In this document: positions 16,310 to 24,929 of the stretch, in pieces
Numbering within the stretch: position 1 is the first letter of the stretch
How the letters are laid out: every line of letters begins with the position of its first letter
DNA from: Rhizobium mayense
GTDB lineage: Bacteria; Pseudomonadota; Alphaproteobacteria; Rhizobiales; Rhizobiaceae
Assembly: GCF_030272705.1 (NCBI RefSeq)
Contig: NZ_JARFYM010000001.1
Coordinates: 248,001-312,000 of the forward strand
DNA: 64,000 nucleotides
Reading direction: 5' to 3'
Notes under the pieces: generated by a model
What the model saw: only the letters and a program-made list of their open reading frames with translations
Database searches by the model: none
Told to the model about the DNA's origin: nothing
Made by a program: the position numbers and the translations under genes

Positions 16310-17242
16310 TCAGGCCCTTGCCGTCACTTGCTGACACCAGTCCGCAAAATCCGAAATGGCCGCGGCCGCGCCGATCTCGTTCAGCGTCTCATGCCGCATG
16401 TCCTGATAGATAGCCATGGTGATATGCGAGAATCCGGCCTTTTTCAAATGTTTTGACAGCCAGGAAATCGCTTTTCCATTGTTCGTCGCCGGGTCATGCC
16501 CGCCTCCGATGAGATGGATCGGCATGTCGCGCCGAAGCTGATCGAGGTGGGTCTTTTGTGGTGCACGGAAGGTCAGTTCGAAGATATCCAGCCATAGCGA
16601 GACCGAGGCATCGAAGCCGCAGAGCGGGTCGGCGATGTACTTATCCACCTCCTCGGGAATGCGCGACAGCCAATCGAATTCGGTGCGGCGGTTTGCGATC
16701 GACTGGCCCCAGGCACCAAAGGTCAACTTCGGCAGCAGCTCGCTCGGAACGTCCGAACCCTTCAGCATGCGTTCCGCTTTCAGGATGACCTGGGCAGCGC
16801 GCCCGGCGAGCCCCGGATTGAAGTTGGCGTTCCAGACAGTGACCGCGTCAAACTTGTTCGGATGCGCCACCGCCACGTTGAGGCTGATCAGACCGCCCAT
16901 GGAATGGCCGAAGAGGACGACCGGCAAGCCGGGATGGGCGGTAGCGGCAAGCTCGCGCATGGCCAGCACATCGGCTATGACCTGCCCGACACCGTCTCGC
17001 CGGGCAAAGCGCCCGATAGGCGCGTCGGCCGCCACCGTCTCGCCGTGGCCGCGGTGATCGTGGGCGTAGATATGAAAGCCGCGCGCTGCCATCGCTTCGG
17101 CAAAACGTTCATAGCGACGGGAATGTTCGGCAAGGCCGTGGCTGATGAGAAGTGCGGCGCGCGCGCAGCGCAGCGCTGGCAAATGATGATAGGCGAGCGT
17201 CGCGCCCGTTGGGCTAACCAGATGCCTCGTTTCGGCAAACAT
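16310..17242 (-). CDS. Alpha/beta hydrolase, lysophospholipase/monoacylglycerol-lipase type
   Basis: A 310-residue serine hydrolase. The triad is visible: nucleophile Ser114 in GHSMGG, an Asp in GGGHDPATN and a His in DMRHETLNE. ISHGLAEHS supplies the oxyanion-hole HG, and the HDHRGHGE loop is characteristic of monoglyceride lipases. ATG 17242 is preferred over the start 11 codons earlier because GGGGAGGA lies immediately upstream. It has no signal peptide and so acts in the cytosol. First gene of the four-gene minus-strand operon; it could release an acid that the CoA-transferase then activates (inference). Confidence 0.85.
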   Translation of the reverse strand: MFAETRHLVSPTGATLAYHHLPALRCARAALLISHGLAEHSRRYERFAEAMAARGFHIYAHDHRGHGETVAADAPIGRFARRDGVGQVIADVLAMRELAATAHPGLPVVLFGHSMGGLISLNVAVAHPNKFDAVTVWNANFNPGLAGRAAQVILKAERMLKGSDVPSELLPKLTFGAWGQSIANRRTEFDWLSRIPEEVDKYIADPLCGFDASVSLWLDIFELTFRAPQKTHLDQLRRDMPIHLIGGGHDPATNNGKAISWLSKHLKKAGFSHITMAIYQDMRHETLNEIGAAAAISDFADWCQQVTARA

Positions 17243-17408
17243 GCGCGCTTCCTCCCCATTGGGACGAAAGGTCATTGCCGGTGGGATTGCAATGGAGGGC
17301 AGGTAAAGCTCACAGAAATAAATCTCGCTGGCGTCTGCGATTCAGGGTTGCGTCCCGCCAACCAAACTGCTTATTTGTTCTCATATTGTTCTGTTTTGGA
17401 GGCGTGGA

Positions 17409-18158
17409 ATGAGGCATTGGCTTCAGGGATTTGCAGTTGCGGTTCTGGCTGCGGCGGTGATGGCGACGAGTGCGGTGGCGCAGGAAAATAGTCGGGGTCG
17501 AACACGGTTTATTCTGGCGGCAAGTTGGGAGCCTGCCTTCTGCGCGACAAACCAGAAGAAGGCAGAGTGCCGAAGCCAGTCGGCGAATGATTTTGACGCC
17601 AAGAACTTTTCGCTGCACGGTCTTTGGCCGATGCGGCAGGAATATTGCGATGTTTCCGACGATCTGAAGCAGTCCGATCGCAGCAGAGACTGGAAAGACC
17701 TGCCGGCTGTGCAGCTATCGGCGGAAACCAAGGCCGCACTGGACAAAGTCATGCCCGGTACGCAATCCGGTCTGGAGCGGCATGAATGGGTCAAACATGG
17801 CAGTTGCACGAAACTCAGCGCCGATGATTATTTCGGAGGTGCAGTGGGTTTGATCAATGAACTCAACGCTTCCGCCGTGCGTGATCTTTTCGCGCAGAAT
17901 ATCGGCAAGACGCTTGATGCCGAAACCATCAAGGCCGCTTTCGACAAGAGCTTCGGCGATGGCGCCAGCGATCGCGTGAAGATGAGCTGCCGCCAAGTCG
18001 GCAAGGTGCGCGTGATCTCGGAACTGACGATTGGCCTGTCGGAGGACGCCATCCAGCCGTCGCAAGGCGGCGAGCCGCGTCTCGAGCAATTGATCCAGGG
18101 CGCCGGCAGCACATCATTCGGCTGCGATCGAGGTGTAGTGGACGCGGCAGGTTTCTGA
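17409..18158 (+). CDS. Periplasmic ribonuclease T2
   Basis: A 249-residue secreted RNase T2, cutting RNA through 2',3'-cyclic phosphates. It has a signal peptide over about residues 1-25 ending in Ala-Val-Ala. Both conserved active-site segments are intact: FSLHGLWP (67-74, His70) and HEWVKHGSC (125-133, Glu126 and His130). The several cysteines fit disulfides in the periplasm. GGAGG lies upstream of ATG 17409. It is transcribed alone, likely salvaging nucleotides from environmental RNA. The length is normal for bacterial members. Confidence 0.9.
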   Translation: MRHWLQGFAVAVLAAAVMATSAVAQENSRGRTRFILAASWEPAFCATNQKKAECRSQSANDFDAKNFSLHGLWPMRQEYCDVSDDLKQSDRSRDWKDLPAVQLSAETKAALDKVMPGTQSGLERHEWVKHGSCTKLSADDYFGGAVGLINELNASAVRDLFAQNIGKTLDAETIKAAFDKSFGDGASDRVKMSCRQVGKVRVISELTIGLSEDAIQPSQGGEPRLEQLIQGAGSTSFGCDRGVVDAAGF

Positions 18159-18275
18159 CATCCCGCAACGACTGAGCACTATAAATGCCTTCGGACAAGG
18201 TTGCCCGAGGGCGGGGTTTCGCCTACATAGCGGCACAATTCGAAATGTTATCCGCCCCGTGGAGTAACCCAAGCT

Positions 18276-19925
18276 ATGGCACGTCAGTTTATCTATCATA
18301 TGGCCGGTCTGAATAAGGCCTATGGCGCCAAGAAGATTCTCGAAAATATTCATCTCTCTTTTTATCCCGACGCCAAGATCGGTATTCTCGGCCCGAACGG
18401 CGCCGGTAAGTCGACCGTTTTGCGCATCATGGCCGGCCTTGACAAGGAATATACCGGCGAGGCCTGGTTGGCCGAAGGGGCCACCATCGGCTATCTGCCG
18501 CAGGAGCCGCAACTCGATCCGGCAAAGACGGCTCTTGAAAACGTCATGGAAGGCGTGGCCAAGAAGACAGAGATCCTCAATCGCTACAACGAATTGATGA
18601 TGAACTATTCCGACGAGACCGCGGAAGAGGGCGCCAAGCTCCAGGACATCATCGACAGCCAGAACCTCTGGGACCTCGAAAGCCAGGTGGAAATGGCGAT
18701 GGACGCGCTTCGCTGCCCTCCGGGCGATGCCGACGTCACCAACCTCTCCGGTGGTGAGCGCCGCCGTCTGGCGCTCTGCAAGCTGCTTCTGTCGCAGCCG
18801 GATGTTTTGCTGCTCGACGAACCGACCAACCATCTCGATGCGGAAACCATCGCCTGGCTGGAAAAACACCTGCGTGCTTATCCGGGTGCCGTTCTGATGG
18901 TCACCCACGACCGCTACTTCCTTGACAACGTCACCGGCTGGATTCTCGAACTCGACCGCGGCCGTGGCATTCCCTACGAGGGCAATTACTCCGCCTATCT
19001 GCAGGCGAAGGCAAAGCGCATGCTGCAGGAAAACCGGGAAGAGGCGAGCCGTCAGAAGGCCCTTGCCCGCGAACAGGAATGGATCGCTTCCAGCCCGAAG
19101 GCGCGGCAGGCAAAATCCAAAGCCCGTATCCGCGCCTATGACGATTTGGTCAATGCCGCCGAAAATCAGCGTCCCGGCGACGCACAAATCATCATTCCGG
19201 TCGGCGAGCGTCTCGGCCAGGTGGTGATCGAGATGGAAGGCATCACAAAGGGATATGGCGATCGCGTCCTGATTGAGGACCTGTCGCTGAAGCTGCCGCC
19301 GGGCGGCATCGTCGGTGTCATCGGCCCGAACGGCGCCGGCAAGACGACGCTCTTCCGGATGATCACCGGCCAGGAAACGCCGGATAGCGGCTCCATCCGC
19401 ATCGGCGACACGGTTCATCTCGGTTATGTCGACCAGAGCCGTGATGCGCTTGACGGCAACAAGACCGTCTGGGAGGAAATCTCCGGCGGTGCCGAAGTCA
19501 TCAAGCTTGGCAAGTATGAAATGAATTCCCGAGCTTATTGCTCGACGTTCAATTTCAAGGGCGGAGACCAGCAGCAGAAGGTCGGTAATCTGTCCGGTGG
19601 TCAGCGCAACCGCGTGCACCTTGCCAAGATGCTGAAGGCCGGCGGCAACGTCCTGCTGCTCGACGAACCAACCAACGACCTCGACACAGAAACGCTCGGT
19701 GCGCTTGAAGTGGCGCTCGAAAACTTTGCGGGCTGCGCTGTGATCATCAGCCACGATCGCATGTTCCTCGACCGTCTGGCGACGCATATCCTCGCTTTCG
19801 AAGGCGACAGTCATGTCGAATGGTTCGAGGGCAACTTCGAAGATTACGAACAGGACAAGATGCGCCGCTTAGGCGTCGAAAGCATCAATCCGAGCCGCGT
19901 GACGTACAAGCGGCTGACGCGCTAA
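18276..19925 (+). CDS. ettA: ABC-F ATPase EttA, translational throttle
   Basis: A 549-residue protein with two ABC ATPase domains and no membrane part. Walker A motifs are GPNGAGKST (39-47) and a second GPNGAGKTT near 350; each domain has its signature ([16 protein letters not shown]) and Walker B with ABC-F-type ending ([22 protein letters not shown]). The Lys/Arg/Glu-rich linker between the domains contacts the ribosomal E site in this family. Length and the opening [14 protein letters not shown] match EttA. It gates translation initiation by sensing the ADP/ATP ratio (known for E. coli EttA). A terminator follows. Confidence 0.92.
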   Translation: MARQFIYHMAGLNKAYGAKKILENIHLSFYPDAKIGILGPNGAGKSTVLRIMAGLDKEYTGEAWLAEGATIGYLPQEPQLDPAKTALENVMEGVAKKTEILNRYNELMMNYSDETAEEGAKLQDIIDSQNLWDLESQVEMAMDALRCPPGDADVTNLSGGERRRLALCKLLLSQPDVLLLDEPTNHLDAETIAWLEKHLRAYPGAVLMVTHDRYFLDNVTGWILELDRGRGIPYEGNYSAYLQAKAKRMLQENREEASRQKALAREQEWIASSPKARQAKSKARIRAYDDLVNAAENQRPGDAQIIIPVGERLGQVVIEMEGITKGYGDRVLIEDLSLKLPPGGIVGVIGPNGAGKTTLFRMITGQETPDSGSIRIGDTVHLGYVDQSRDALDGNKTVWEEISGGAEVIKLGKYEMNSRAYCSTFNFKGGDQQQKVGNLSGGQRNRVHLAKMLKAGGNVLLLDEPTNDLDTETLGALEVALENFAGCAVIISHDRMFLDRLATHILAFEGDSHVEWFEGNFEDYEQDKMRRLGVESINPSRVTYKRLTR

Positions 19926-19949
19926 GCTCGTCTATTTCGGCTTATCGAG

Positions 19950-19975
19950 AACCCCGGCTCGTCCGGGGTTTTCTT
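19950..19975 (+). terminator. Terminator of ettA
   Basis: AACCCCGG and CCGGGGTT (19950-19957, 19963-19970) form an 8-bp stem with a 5-base loop, followed by a T-rich TTCTTTG, 24 bases after the ettA stop. Confidence 0.85.
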
Positions 19976-20083
19976 TGTCCACGCATCGGAAGCGCATATT
20001 CCCGAGCCGACAGAAACTAACAGATTTCCGACGTTGAATTCTATTCAGAGCCGATTGGCTCTTGCAGATCGTGCGCAAATCAC

Positions 20084-20099
20084 ATAAAGATATCTTTAT
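20084..20099. promoter_or_regulatory. Perfect 16-bp palindrome, candidate ArsR-type operator
   Basis: ATAAAGATATCTTTAT is exactly self-complementary and lies 18 bases before the ATG of the ArsR-type regulator-methyltransferase gene. ArsR-family repressors commonly bind such AT-rich palindromes at their own promoters. It is the likely autoregulatory operator for the regulator-metF operon. Confidence 0.65.
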
Positions 20100-20117
20100 A
20101 TCTTGATTGGGTGGTGG

Positions 20118-21143
20118 ATGACGGATCTGGTGAAATTCGGTTTGGATGGTCTGGTGGATGTGCTGAAGGCGGCGGGCGAACCTACGCGGCTGCGGTTGCT
20201 GGCGCTTCTTGCTGCCGGCGATCTCACCGTCACCGATCTTACCGAAATCCTCGGCCAGTCGCAGCCCCGTATTTCGCGGCATCTGAAGCTGCTCGGAGAG
20301 GCCGGCCTGATTGACCGCTATCAAGAGGGCGCGTGGGCCTATTTCCGTCTGAAGCAGGAAGGCAAGGCAGTCATCCTTGTGCGCACGCTTCTGCGGCACG
20401 CGGCCGAAAATGATCCGATATTGTTGCGCGACGGCGAGCGGCTTGCCGCCGTCAAGCGCATTCGTGCCGAGCGGGCACAAGCCTATTTCAGCCGCAATGC
20501 GGCGGAATGGGACGAACTGCGCCGGCTGCATGTGGCCGATGAGGATGTCGACAAGGCGTTGATCGAATTGATAGGTCCGCAGCAGATCGACTCTTTCCTC
20601 GATCTCGGCACCGGTACAGGCCGGATGCTGCAATTGCTGGCGGGCCATTATCGCCGCGCAGTCGGCATCGATGCCAGCCGAGACATGCTGGCCGTGGCAC
20701 GCGCCAATCTTGACCGATCGAATATTACCGCCGCTTCGGTGCGGCATGGCGACATCTTCAACCTGCCGCTCGAGGCGCAGGATTTCGACCTGATCACTAT
20801 TCATCAGGTGCTGCATTTCCTCGACCAGCCGGAGATCGCCATCAATGAGGCGGCACGAATGCTCAGGCCCGGCGGTCGGCTGGTGATCATCGATCTCGCC
20901 CCGCATGGGCTGGAATATCTACGCGACGAACATGCGCATCTGAGACTCGGTTTCTCGCATCAGACCATATCGGAATGGTTGAAAATGGCGGGGCTCGATG
21001 TCGAGCAGGTGCTGGACCTTCATTCGGGGAGGGAAGGCGGTCAAGCGCTGACGGTCACGATCTGGCTGGCACGCGACCCGCGGCTGCTGATCGCCGCCGA
21101 GCAGGACCGTCAGTCGTCCCCAGTTCTTGCCGGGAGAGCTTGA
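20118..21143 (+). CDS. ArsR-type regulator fused to SAM methyltransferase domain (SahR-like)
   Basis: A 341-residue fusion. An N-terminal ArsR winged helix covers about 10-85, with recognition helix QSQPRISRHLKLL. A class I SAM-binding domain covers about 125-320, motif I LDLGTGTGRM (161-170). This layout matches SahR-type regulators, which sense S-adenosylhomocysteine or SAM and control methionine-cycle genes. The direct linkage to metF (one base between stop and start) supports that. ATG 20118 is preferred; a TTG 15 bases upstream overlaps the promoter region. Whether the domain still methylates anything is unknown. Confidence 0.82.
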   Translation: MTDLVKFGLDGLVDVLKAAGEPTRLRLLALLAAGDLTVTDLTEILGQSQPRISRHLKLLGEAGLIDRYQEGAWAYFRLKQEGKAVILVRTLLRHAAENDPILLRDGERLAAVKRIRAERAQAYFSRNAAEWDELRRLHVADEDVDKALIELIGPQQIDSFLDLGTGTGRMLQLLAGHYRRAVGIDASRDMLAVARANLDRSNITAASVRHGDIFNLPLEAQDFDLITIHQVLHFLDQPEIAINEAARMLRPGGRLVIIDLAPHGLEYLRDEHAHLRLGFSHQTISEWLKMAGLDVEQVLDLHSGREGGQALTVTIWLARDPRLLIAAEQDRQSSPVLAGRA

Positions 21144-21144
21144 T

Positions 21145-22047
21145 ATGTCTTCAAAGACTGAAAACGGCCAGCGTGGCATCCGCATTTCCTTCGAATTCTT
21201 CCCGCCGAAATCGGAAGAAGCCGAGACGCAATTGTGGAATACGGTTGCGGATCTGACCGAGTGGGACCCGGACTTTGTCTCGGTCACCTATGGCGCCGGT
21301 GGTTCGACCAAGGCACCGACATTGTCTGCTGTGCGCCGGATGGTACACGAGACGCCGTTCTCGACCGCTTCGCATCTGACGTGCGTGGGTGCAACGCGGG
21401 AGGAGACGCATCGCGTCATCGACGATTTCCTCGCCGCTGGCGTTCGCCGCTTTGTGGCGCTGCGTGGCGACCCGCCGGGCGGCGTCGGCTCTGCTTACCA
21501 GCCGCATCCCGGCGGCTATGCCAATGCCGCCGAGCTAGTGTCAGCATTGCGCGAACGCGGTGATTTCGACATTTCCGTCTCCGCCTATCCGGAGAAACAT
21601 CCGGAGAGCCGTGATACCGCAGCGGATATCGATATGCTGAAGCGCAAGGCCGACAACGGCGCCGACAGGGCACTCACCCAGTTCTTCTTCGACAATAACG
21701 CCTTTGAACGCTATCACGACCGCGTTCGTGCCGCCGGCGTCAAGATCCCCGTTGTGCCGGGTATCATGCCGATCCAGAACCTGACGCAATTGAAGCGTTT
21801 TGCCGGCGCCTGCGGTACCAGCATTCCTTCCTGGCTGGACGAGCGTTTTGACGGCCTAGACCAGCAGCCTGATAAGCGGGCCAATATCGCCGCGGACGTT
21901 GCCGCGGAGCAGATCGAAGACCTGGTTCGTCGCGGCATCAATGAGTTTCATCTTTACACGATGAATCGCTCGCCGCTTGTCTCAGCCGTTCTCGAGCGGT
22001 TGGGCGTTCGGCGCAAGGCAGAGGCGCCCGCGGGCGCGGCTGCCTGA
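21145..22047 (+). CDS. metF: Methylenetetrahydrofolate reductase
   Basis: A 300-residue FAD enzyme reducing 5,10-methylene-THF to 5-methyl-THF, the methyl donor for methionine synthesis. The N-terminal SFEFFPPKSEEAE with the catalytic Glu, the VTYGAGGST segment, LRGDPPGG, AYPEKHPES and TQFFFDN segments are all diagnostic of MetF. ATG 21145 has GGGAGA 7 bases upstream and follows the regulator stop immediately, so the two form an operon. The frame extends 6 codons further upstream inside the regulator gene, without need. It is normal length for bacterial MetF. Confidence 0.95.
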   Translation: MSSKTENGQRGIRISFEFFPPKSEEAETQLWNTVADLTEWDPDFVSVTYGAGGSTKAPTLSAVRRMVHETPFSTASHLTCVGATREETHRVIDDFLAAGVRRFVALRGDPPGGVGSAYQPHPGGYANAAELVSALRERGDFDISVSAYPEKHPESRDTAADIDMLKRKADNGADRALTQFFFDNNAFERYHDRVRAAGVKIPVVPGIMPIQNLTQLKRFAGACGTSIPSWLDERFDGLDQQPDKRANIAADVAAEQIEDLVRRGINEFHLYTMNRSPLVSAVLERLGVRRKAEAPAGAAA

Positions 22048-22073
22048 CAGCATACAGGATGCCAATATGAAAA

Positions 22074-22100
22074 AGCGCATGTCGAATTTCGGCACGCGCT
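22074..22100 (+). terminator. Weak hairpin after metF
   Basis: AGCGC and GCGCT (22074-22078, 22096-22100), extended by an interrupted inner stem around AATTT, are flanked by AAA on the left and CTTTG on the right. It is a plausible but imperfect terminator 26 bases after the metF stop. Confidence 0.4.
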
Positions 22101-22167
22101 CTTTGAATGGAATAGGTTGTTTTGTTAGCTTTCAGGAGTACGGCTGCCTGCGATGTTCGTTATTTCG

Positions 22168-22245
22168 CTAGATGAAAAGCATCGTCAGCACGAATACGAA
22201 CGCTGCACTGACCACTAGGACGTTGATGGATCGCGTCAATCCCAT
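22168..22245 (-). CDS. 25-residue single-span membrane protein
   Basis: ATG 22245 to TAG 22168 encodes 25 residues, starting MGLTRS and continuing as one hydrophobic stretch of about 18 residues (Val, Ala, Phe, Leu, Met) ending in LFI. A perfect AGGAGG lies 5 bases before the ATG, as good a site as any in the window. The positive N-terminus suggests N-in topology. It is transcribed away from the DMT transporter gene in a region otherwise without genes. Function is unknown; small proteins of this type often modulate larger membrane complexes. Confidence 0.65.
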   Translation of the reverse strand: MGLTRSINVLVVSAAFVFVLTMLFI

Positions 22246-22408
22246 GTCTTCCTCCTCAGTCAACTGGTAAACTCTATGTCGAAAATGTGTCGCTTGGAAA
22301 GCGAATTCGATGCTGCGTCGCGGCATTCAACGCCGATCTTGAATCGTGATCGTCAAGCAAGCTATTGTTTTCATGTGGGAAATTTGAGTGGCGCGTCGCT
22401 CACGAAAT

Positions 22409-22423
22409 TTAACGCATCGTTAA
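22409..22423. promoter_or_regulatory. TTAA-N7-TTAA box (CtrA-like)
   Basis: TTAA, seven bases and TTAA form a perfect core CtrA-type box on both strands, in the AT-rich gap about 165 bases upstream of the 25-residue membrane protein gene and downstream of the DMT transporter gene. The final C of the full consensus is missing on either strand. Confidence 0.35.
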
Positions 22424-22511
22424 TTTAGCCGTGGGCGAATTAAGGCGAATGTGTTCTGCCGAACCATGAATCGGTTAATTTGGACAGCGGTCCGGCAGAC
22501 TGTTGTCCGAG

Positions 22512-23456
22512 CTATTGGCTGCCCGCCTCCGCGTTCGGTCGCATGCGCGCGTAGAGCCGCCCGTCGAGAATGAGCAGGCCGGCACCGATCAACAGCATGC
22601 CGACGATTTCGGTGATGCCCAATCTTTCGCCCAAGAAAAGAAAGCCGAGCAGGATGGCGCTCGGAGGAACGAGCAGAGTCACCAGCGAGGCGTTGGTGGC
22701 GCCGGCGAGTGCCATGATGCGGAAGTAGAGGATATAGGCGAAGGCGGTCGACAACAGCGCCATGCCGAGAATAGCGGCGAGGGCGCTGGCCGGCGGCGTT
22801 GTCAGGGTCCAGGGTTGGTCCAGCAAAAGAGACACCGGCAGTATGAGGGCGGCCGAACAAGTCAATTGACCTGCCGCAATAACGGGCGGCGCCATGCCTT
22901 TGAAGCGTTTGGCATAGATCGCGGCGAAGCCATAGGAGATCGCAGCGAGGACCGGCAGTAGCAGCGCCCAGAACGGAACCTCGGCTCCGCTCATCACGCT
23001 TGGCCCGAGCAGTACGATCGTGCCGACCAGCCCTGTCAGGCAACCGGCCAGTTTGGCGGAAGTCAGCCGCTCATCGATGGTGAAGTGGTTGCCGATCAAC
23101 ACGGTCCAGATCGGCGTTGTTGCATTCAGAATAGATGCGAGCCCCGCACCCATCTGTGTTTGGCCGACGAAGATCAGCGCATGCGGCACTGCGTTGTTGA
23201 TGAGGCCCAACAACAGGAACTGCCGCCAATGCGTTCGCAGCAAATCATAGATCCCGAAACGGCCGGCGATATAGGCATGCAGCGCCATTGCCGCCAGCGA
23301 CAAGCGGAGGAAGACCAGCGTGAAGGGTGGCACGTAGTGAACGGCGATACGGGCGAAGAAGAACGAGCCGCCCCAGATCAGGCCGAGCAATAGCAGCAGC
23401 CCCCAGGTCAATCCGTTCATGCCATTGGTGGTGTTCAACGTCTGCTCCTCCGCCAT
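22512..23456 (-). CDS. DMT-superfamily (EamA) transporter
   Basis: A 314-residue membrane protein with ten hydrophobic helices in two EamA repeats. WGLLLLLGLIWGGSFFFARIAV opens the first repeat (residues 18-39), and the second repeat ends with PPSAILLGFLFLGERL, the usual Pro/Gly-rich helix before a Gly-Glu turn. ATG 23456 starts the protein, although no strong ribosome binding site is visible. It is a probable small-metabolite exporter; only 22% of its length would need to change to blur it with the other DMT gene, so it is a family member rather than a duplicate. The substrate cannot be predicted. Confidence 0.8.
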   Translation of the reverse strand: MAEEQTLNTTNGMNGLTWGLLLLLGLIWGGSFFFARIAVHYVPPFTLVFLRLSLAAMALHAYIAGRFGIYDLLRTHWRQFLLLGLINNAVPHALIFVGQTQMGAGLASILNATTPIWTVLIGNHFTIDERLTSAKLAGCLTGLVGTIVLLGPSVMSGAEVPFWALLLPVLAAISYGFAAIYAKRFKGMAPPVIAAGQLTCSAALILPVSLLLDQPWTLTTPPASALAAILGMALLSTAFAYILYFRIMALAGATNASLVTLLVPPSAILLGFLFLGERLGITEIVGMLLIGAGLLILDGRLYARMRPNAEAGSQ

Positions 23457-23562
23457 TTTAGTCTATCTTGACGAAAGGTATGGTAGCCGCCACCCGTTTC
23501 TTGCCGCCCCTAGATCAGATCCGGAAAATCACCAGATACCAATCTCGGCGCCACAAAATGAA

Positions 23563-23586
23563 AAAGGCGACCTAACGGCCGCCTTT
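23563..23586 (-). terminator. Terminator of the MltB-type gene
   Basis: AAAGGCG and CGCCTTT form a 7-bp stem with a 10-base loop. On the minus strand it is followed by TT and a T-rich stretch, 20 bases after the transglycosylase stop. Confidence 0.75.
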
Positions 23587-23605
23587 CATAGCAGAGCAGC
23601 AGCGC

Positions 23606-24850
23606 TCAGAGCGCGTTCAACAGCGATTGCGTTGCCCAGCCATCGGCGGGAAGGCCCAGGCGAAACTGTTCCTTCTGGACGGCGACGCGCGTGCCGGAGC
23701 CGAGAATGCCGTCGATCTTGCCGACATCGTAGCCGCGTGCCACGAGTTTGGTCTGGAGCGCTTTCATATCGCCATCATTCAGGCCCGCTTCCGGTGTGCC
23801 CTTGCTATAGGTCGGAGCGCCGGCGAAGCGTGTGGCGAAATAGGCCGCAGACGTCGTGTAGATGAACGACTGGTTCCATCCGAGATAGGCGTTGTAGTTC
23901 GGATAGGTCAGGAAGGCAGGGCCCTTGCGGCCCTGCGGCAGGATGAGGGCGGCCGGAAGCGAACCGAAATTCGTGTTGCCGTCGCGCGGCTTGACGCCGA
24001 GCTGGAACCAATCGCCAGCCGTGAGTGTCCCGCCGATGCCGGATTTCTCCCAAGGCAGATTATCCGGCACCGTCACCTCCTGCAGCCAGGGCTGGCCGCG
24101 CTGGAAGCCGAGATGCTGGATGAATCTCGCCGTGGTCAGAATGACGTCGGGTGCGCTTGTCTTCAGATTGACATGACCGTCGCCATCACCATCGGTGCCG
24201 TAGGCAATGATATCGGGAGGCAGCATCTGCGTCTGGCCGATTTCGCCGGCCCATGCGCCTGTCGTTGTTGCCGGGTCAACATCGCCCCGCTGCACCAATT
24301 CGATCAGCGCGATCAGGCGCGGGCGGAAGAAGTCCGGACGACGGCAGTCATGTGCGAGGGTGACCAAGGCGTTGCGGGTGTTGAAATTGCCCTGAACGGC
24401 GCCGAAGTCGGTCTCCATGGCCCAGAAAGCGGTGATCACGCCGGGAGGGACGCCGTAGTCCTGCTCGGCCTTGGCGAAGACGTCGGCATACTGCTTCATC
24501 TTCTGGCGGCCGATGTCGAGGCGGGCCTGGCTGACAGTGCGCTGAGAGAACTCAAGGAAAGTCTGGCGGAAAACGCCCTGGCCGCGGTCCATGGAGAGAA
24601 CCTTGGGGTCGATCTGCGCGCCGGCCAGCGTCTTGTCCGCGGCGGCCGCATCCGCGCCGGCGGCGATGGCTTCTGCCTTTACGCCAGCCAGGAAGGTGGA
24701 GAGGTCCCCGCCGCAAGCCACCTGTGGGGCACCGGTCCCACCGGCATTCGGCGCGGCGGCGGGGGTCGCGTTCTGCGCCATTGCCACGCTTGCCATGGCT
24801 GAAGCGAAGACCAGCGCGAGTGCGCTGCGTCGAATGGTATAGCGGTCCAT
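23606..24850 (-). CDS. Lytic murein transglycosylase, MltB family
   Basis: A 414-residue secreted enzyme cutting the MurNAc-GlcNAc bond of peptidoglycan with 1,6-anhydro product. Signal peptide at 1-25 (ending Ala-Met-Ala); transglycosylase domain about 45-330 with catalytic Glu147 in AMETDFG and the GEIGQTQMLP segment; C-terminal peptidoglycan-binding domain about 345-410 (LVARGYDVGKIDGILG). ATG 24850 has AGGAT 7 bases upstream; the 20 codons before it lack a signal and a binding site. No lipobox is seen, so it is soluble in the periplasm. Confidence 0.9.
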   Translation of the reverse strand: MDRYTIRRSALALVFASAMASVAMAQNATPAAAPNAGGTGAPQVACGGDLSTFLAGVKAEAIAAGADAAAADKTLAGAQIDPKVLSMDRGQGVFRQTFLEFSQRTVSQARLDIGRQKMKQYADVFAKAEQDYGVPPGVITAFWAMETDFGAVQGNFNTRNALVTLAHDCRRPDFFRPRLIALIELVQRGDVDPATTTGAWAGEIGQTQMLPPDIIAYGTDGDGDGHVNLKTSAPDVILTTARFIQHLGFQRGQPWLQEVTVPDNLPWEKSGIGGTLTAGDWFQLGVKPRDGNTNFGSLPAALILPQGRKGPAFLTYPNYNAYLGWNQSFIYTTSAAYFATRFAGAPTYSKGTPEAGLNDGDMKALQTKLVARGYDVGKIDGILGSGTRVAVQKEQFRLGLPADGWATQSLLNAL

Positions 24851-24929
24851 GGGCGATCCTCTTTGCCGGTAGAATAGGGTCGCTTTCACAGAAGATTGTG
24901 ACAGAAGCAAGAGAGAAGTTCAGGCAGTC

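Noticed and set aside
18114..19814. 566-residue antisense frame across ettA
   Set aside because: Shadow of a GC-rich gene; it has no motif, and ettA on the other strand is unambiguous.
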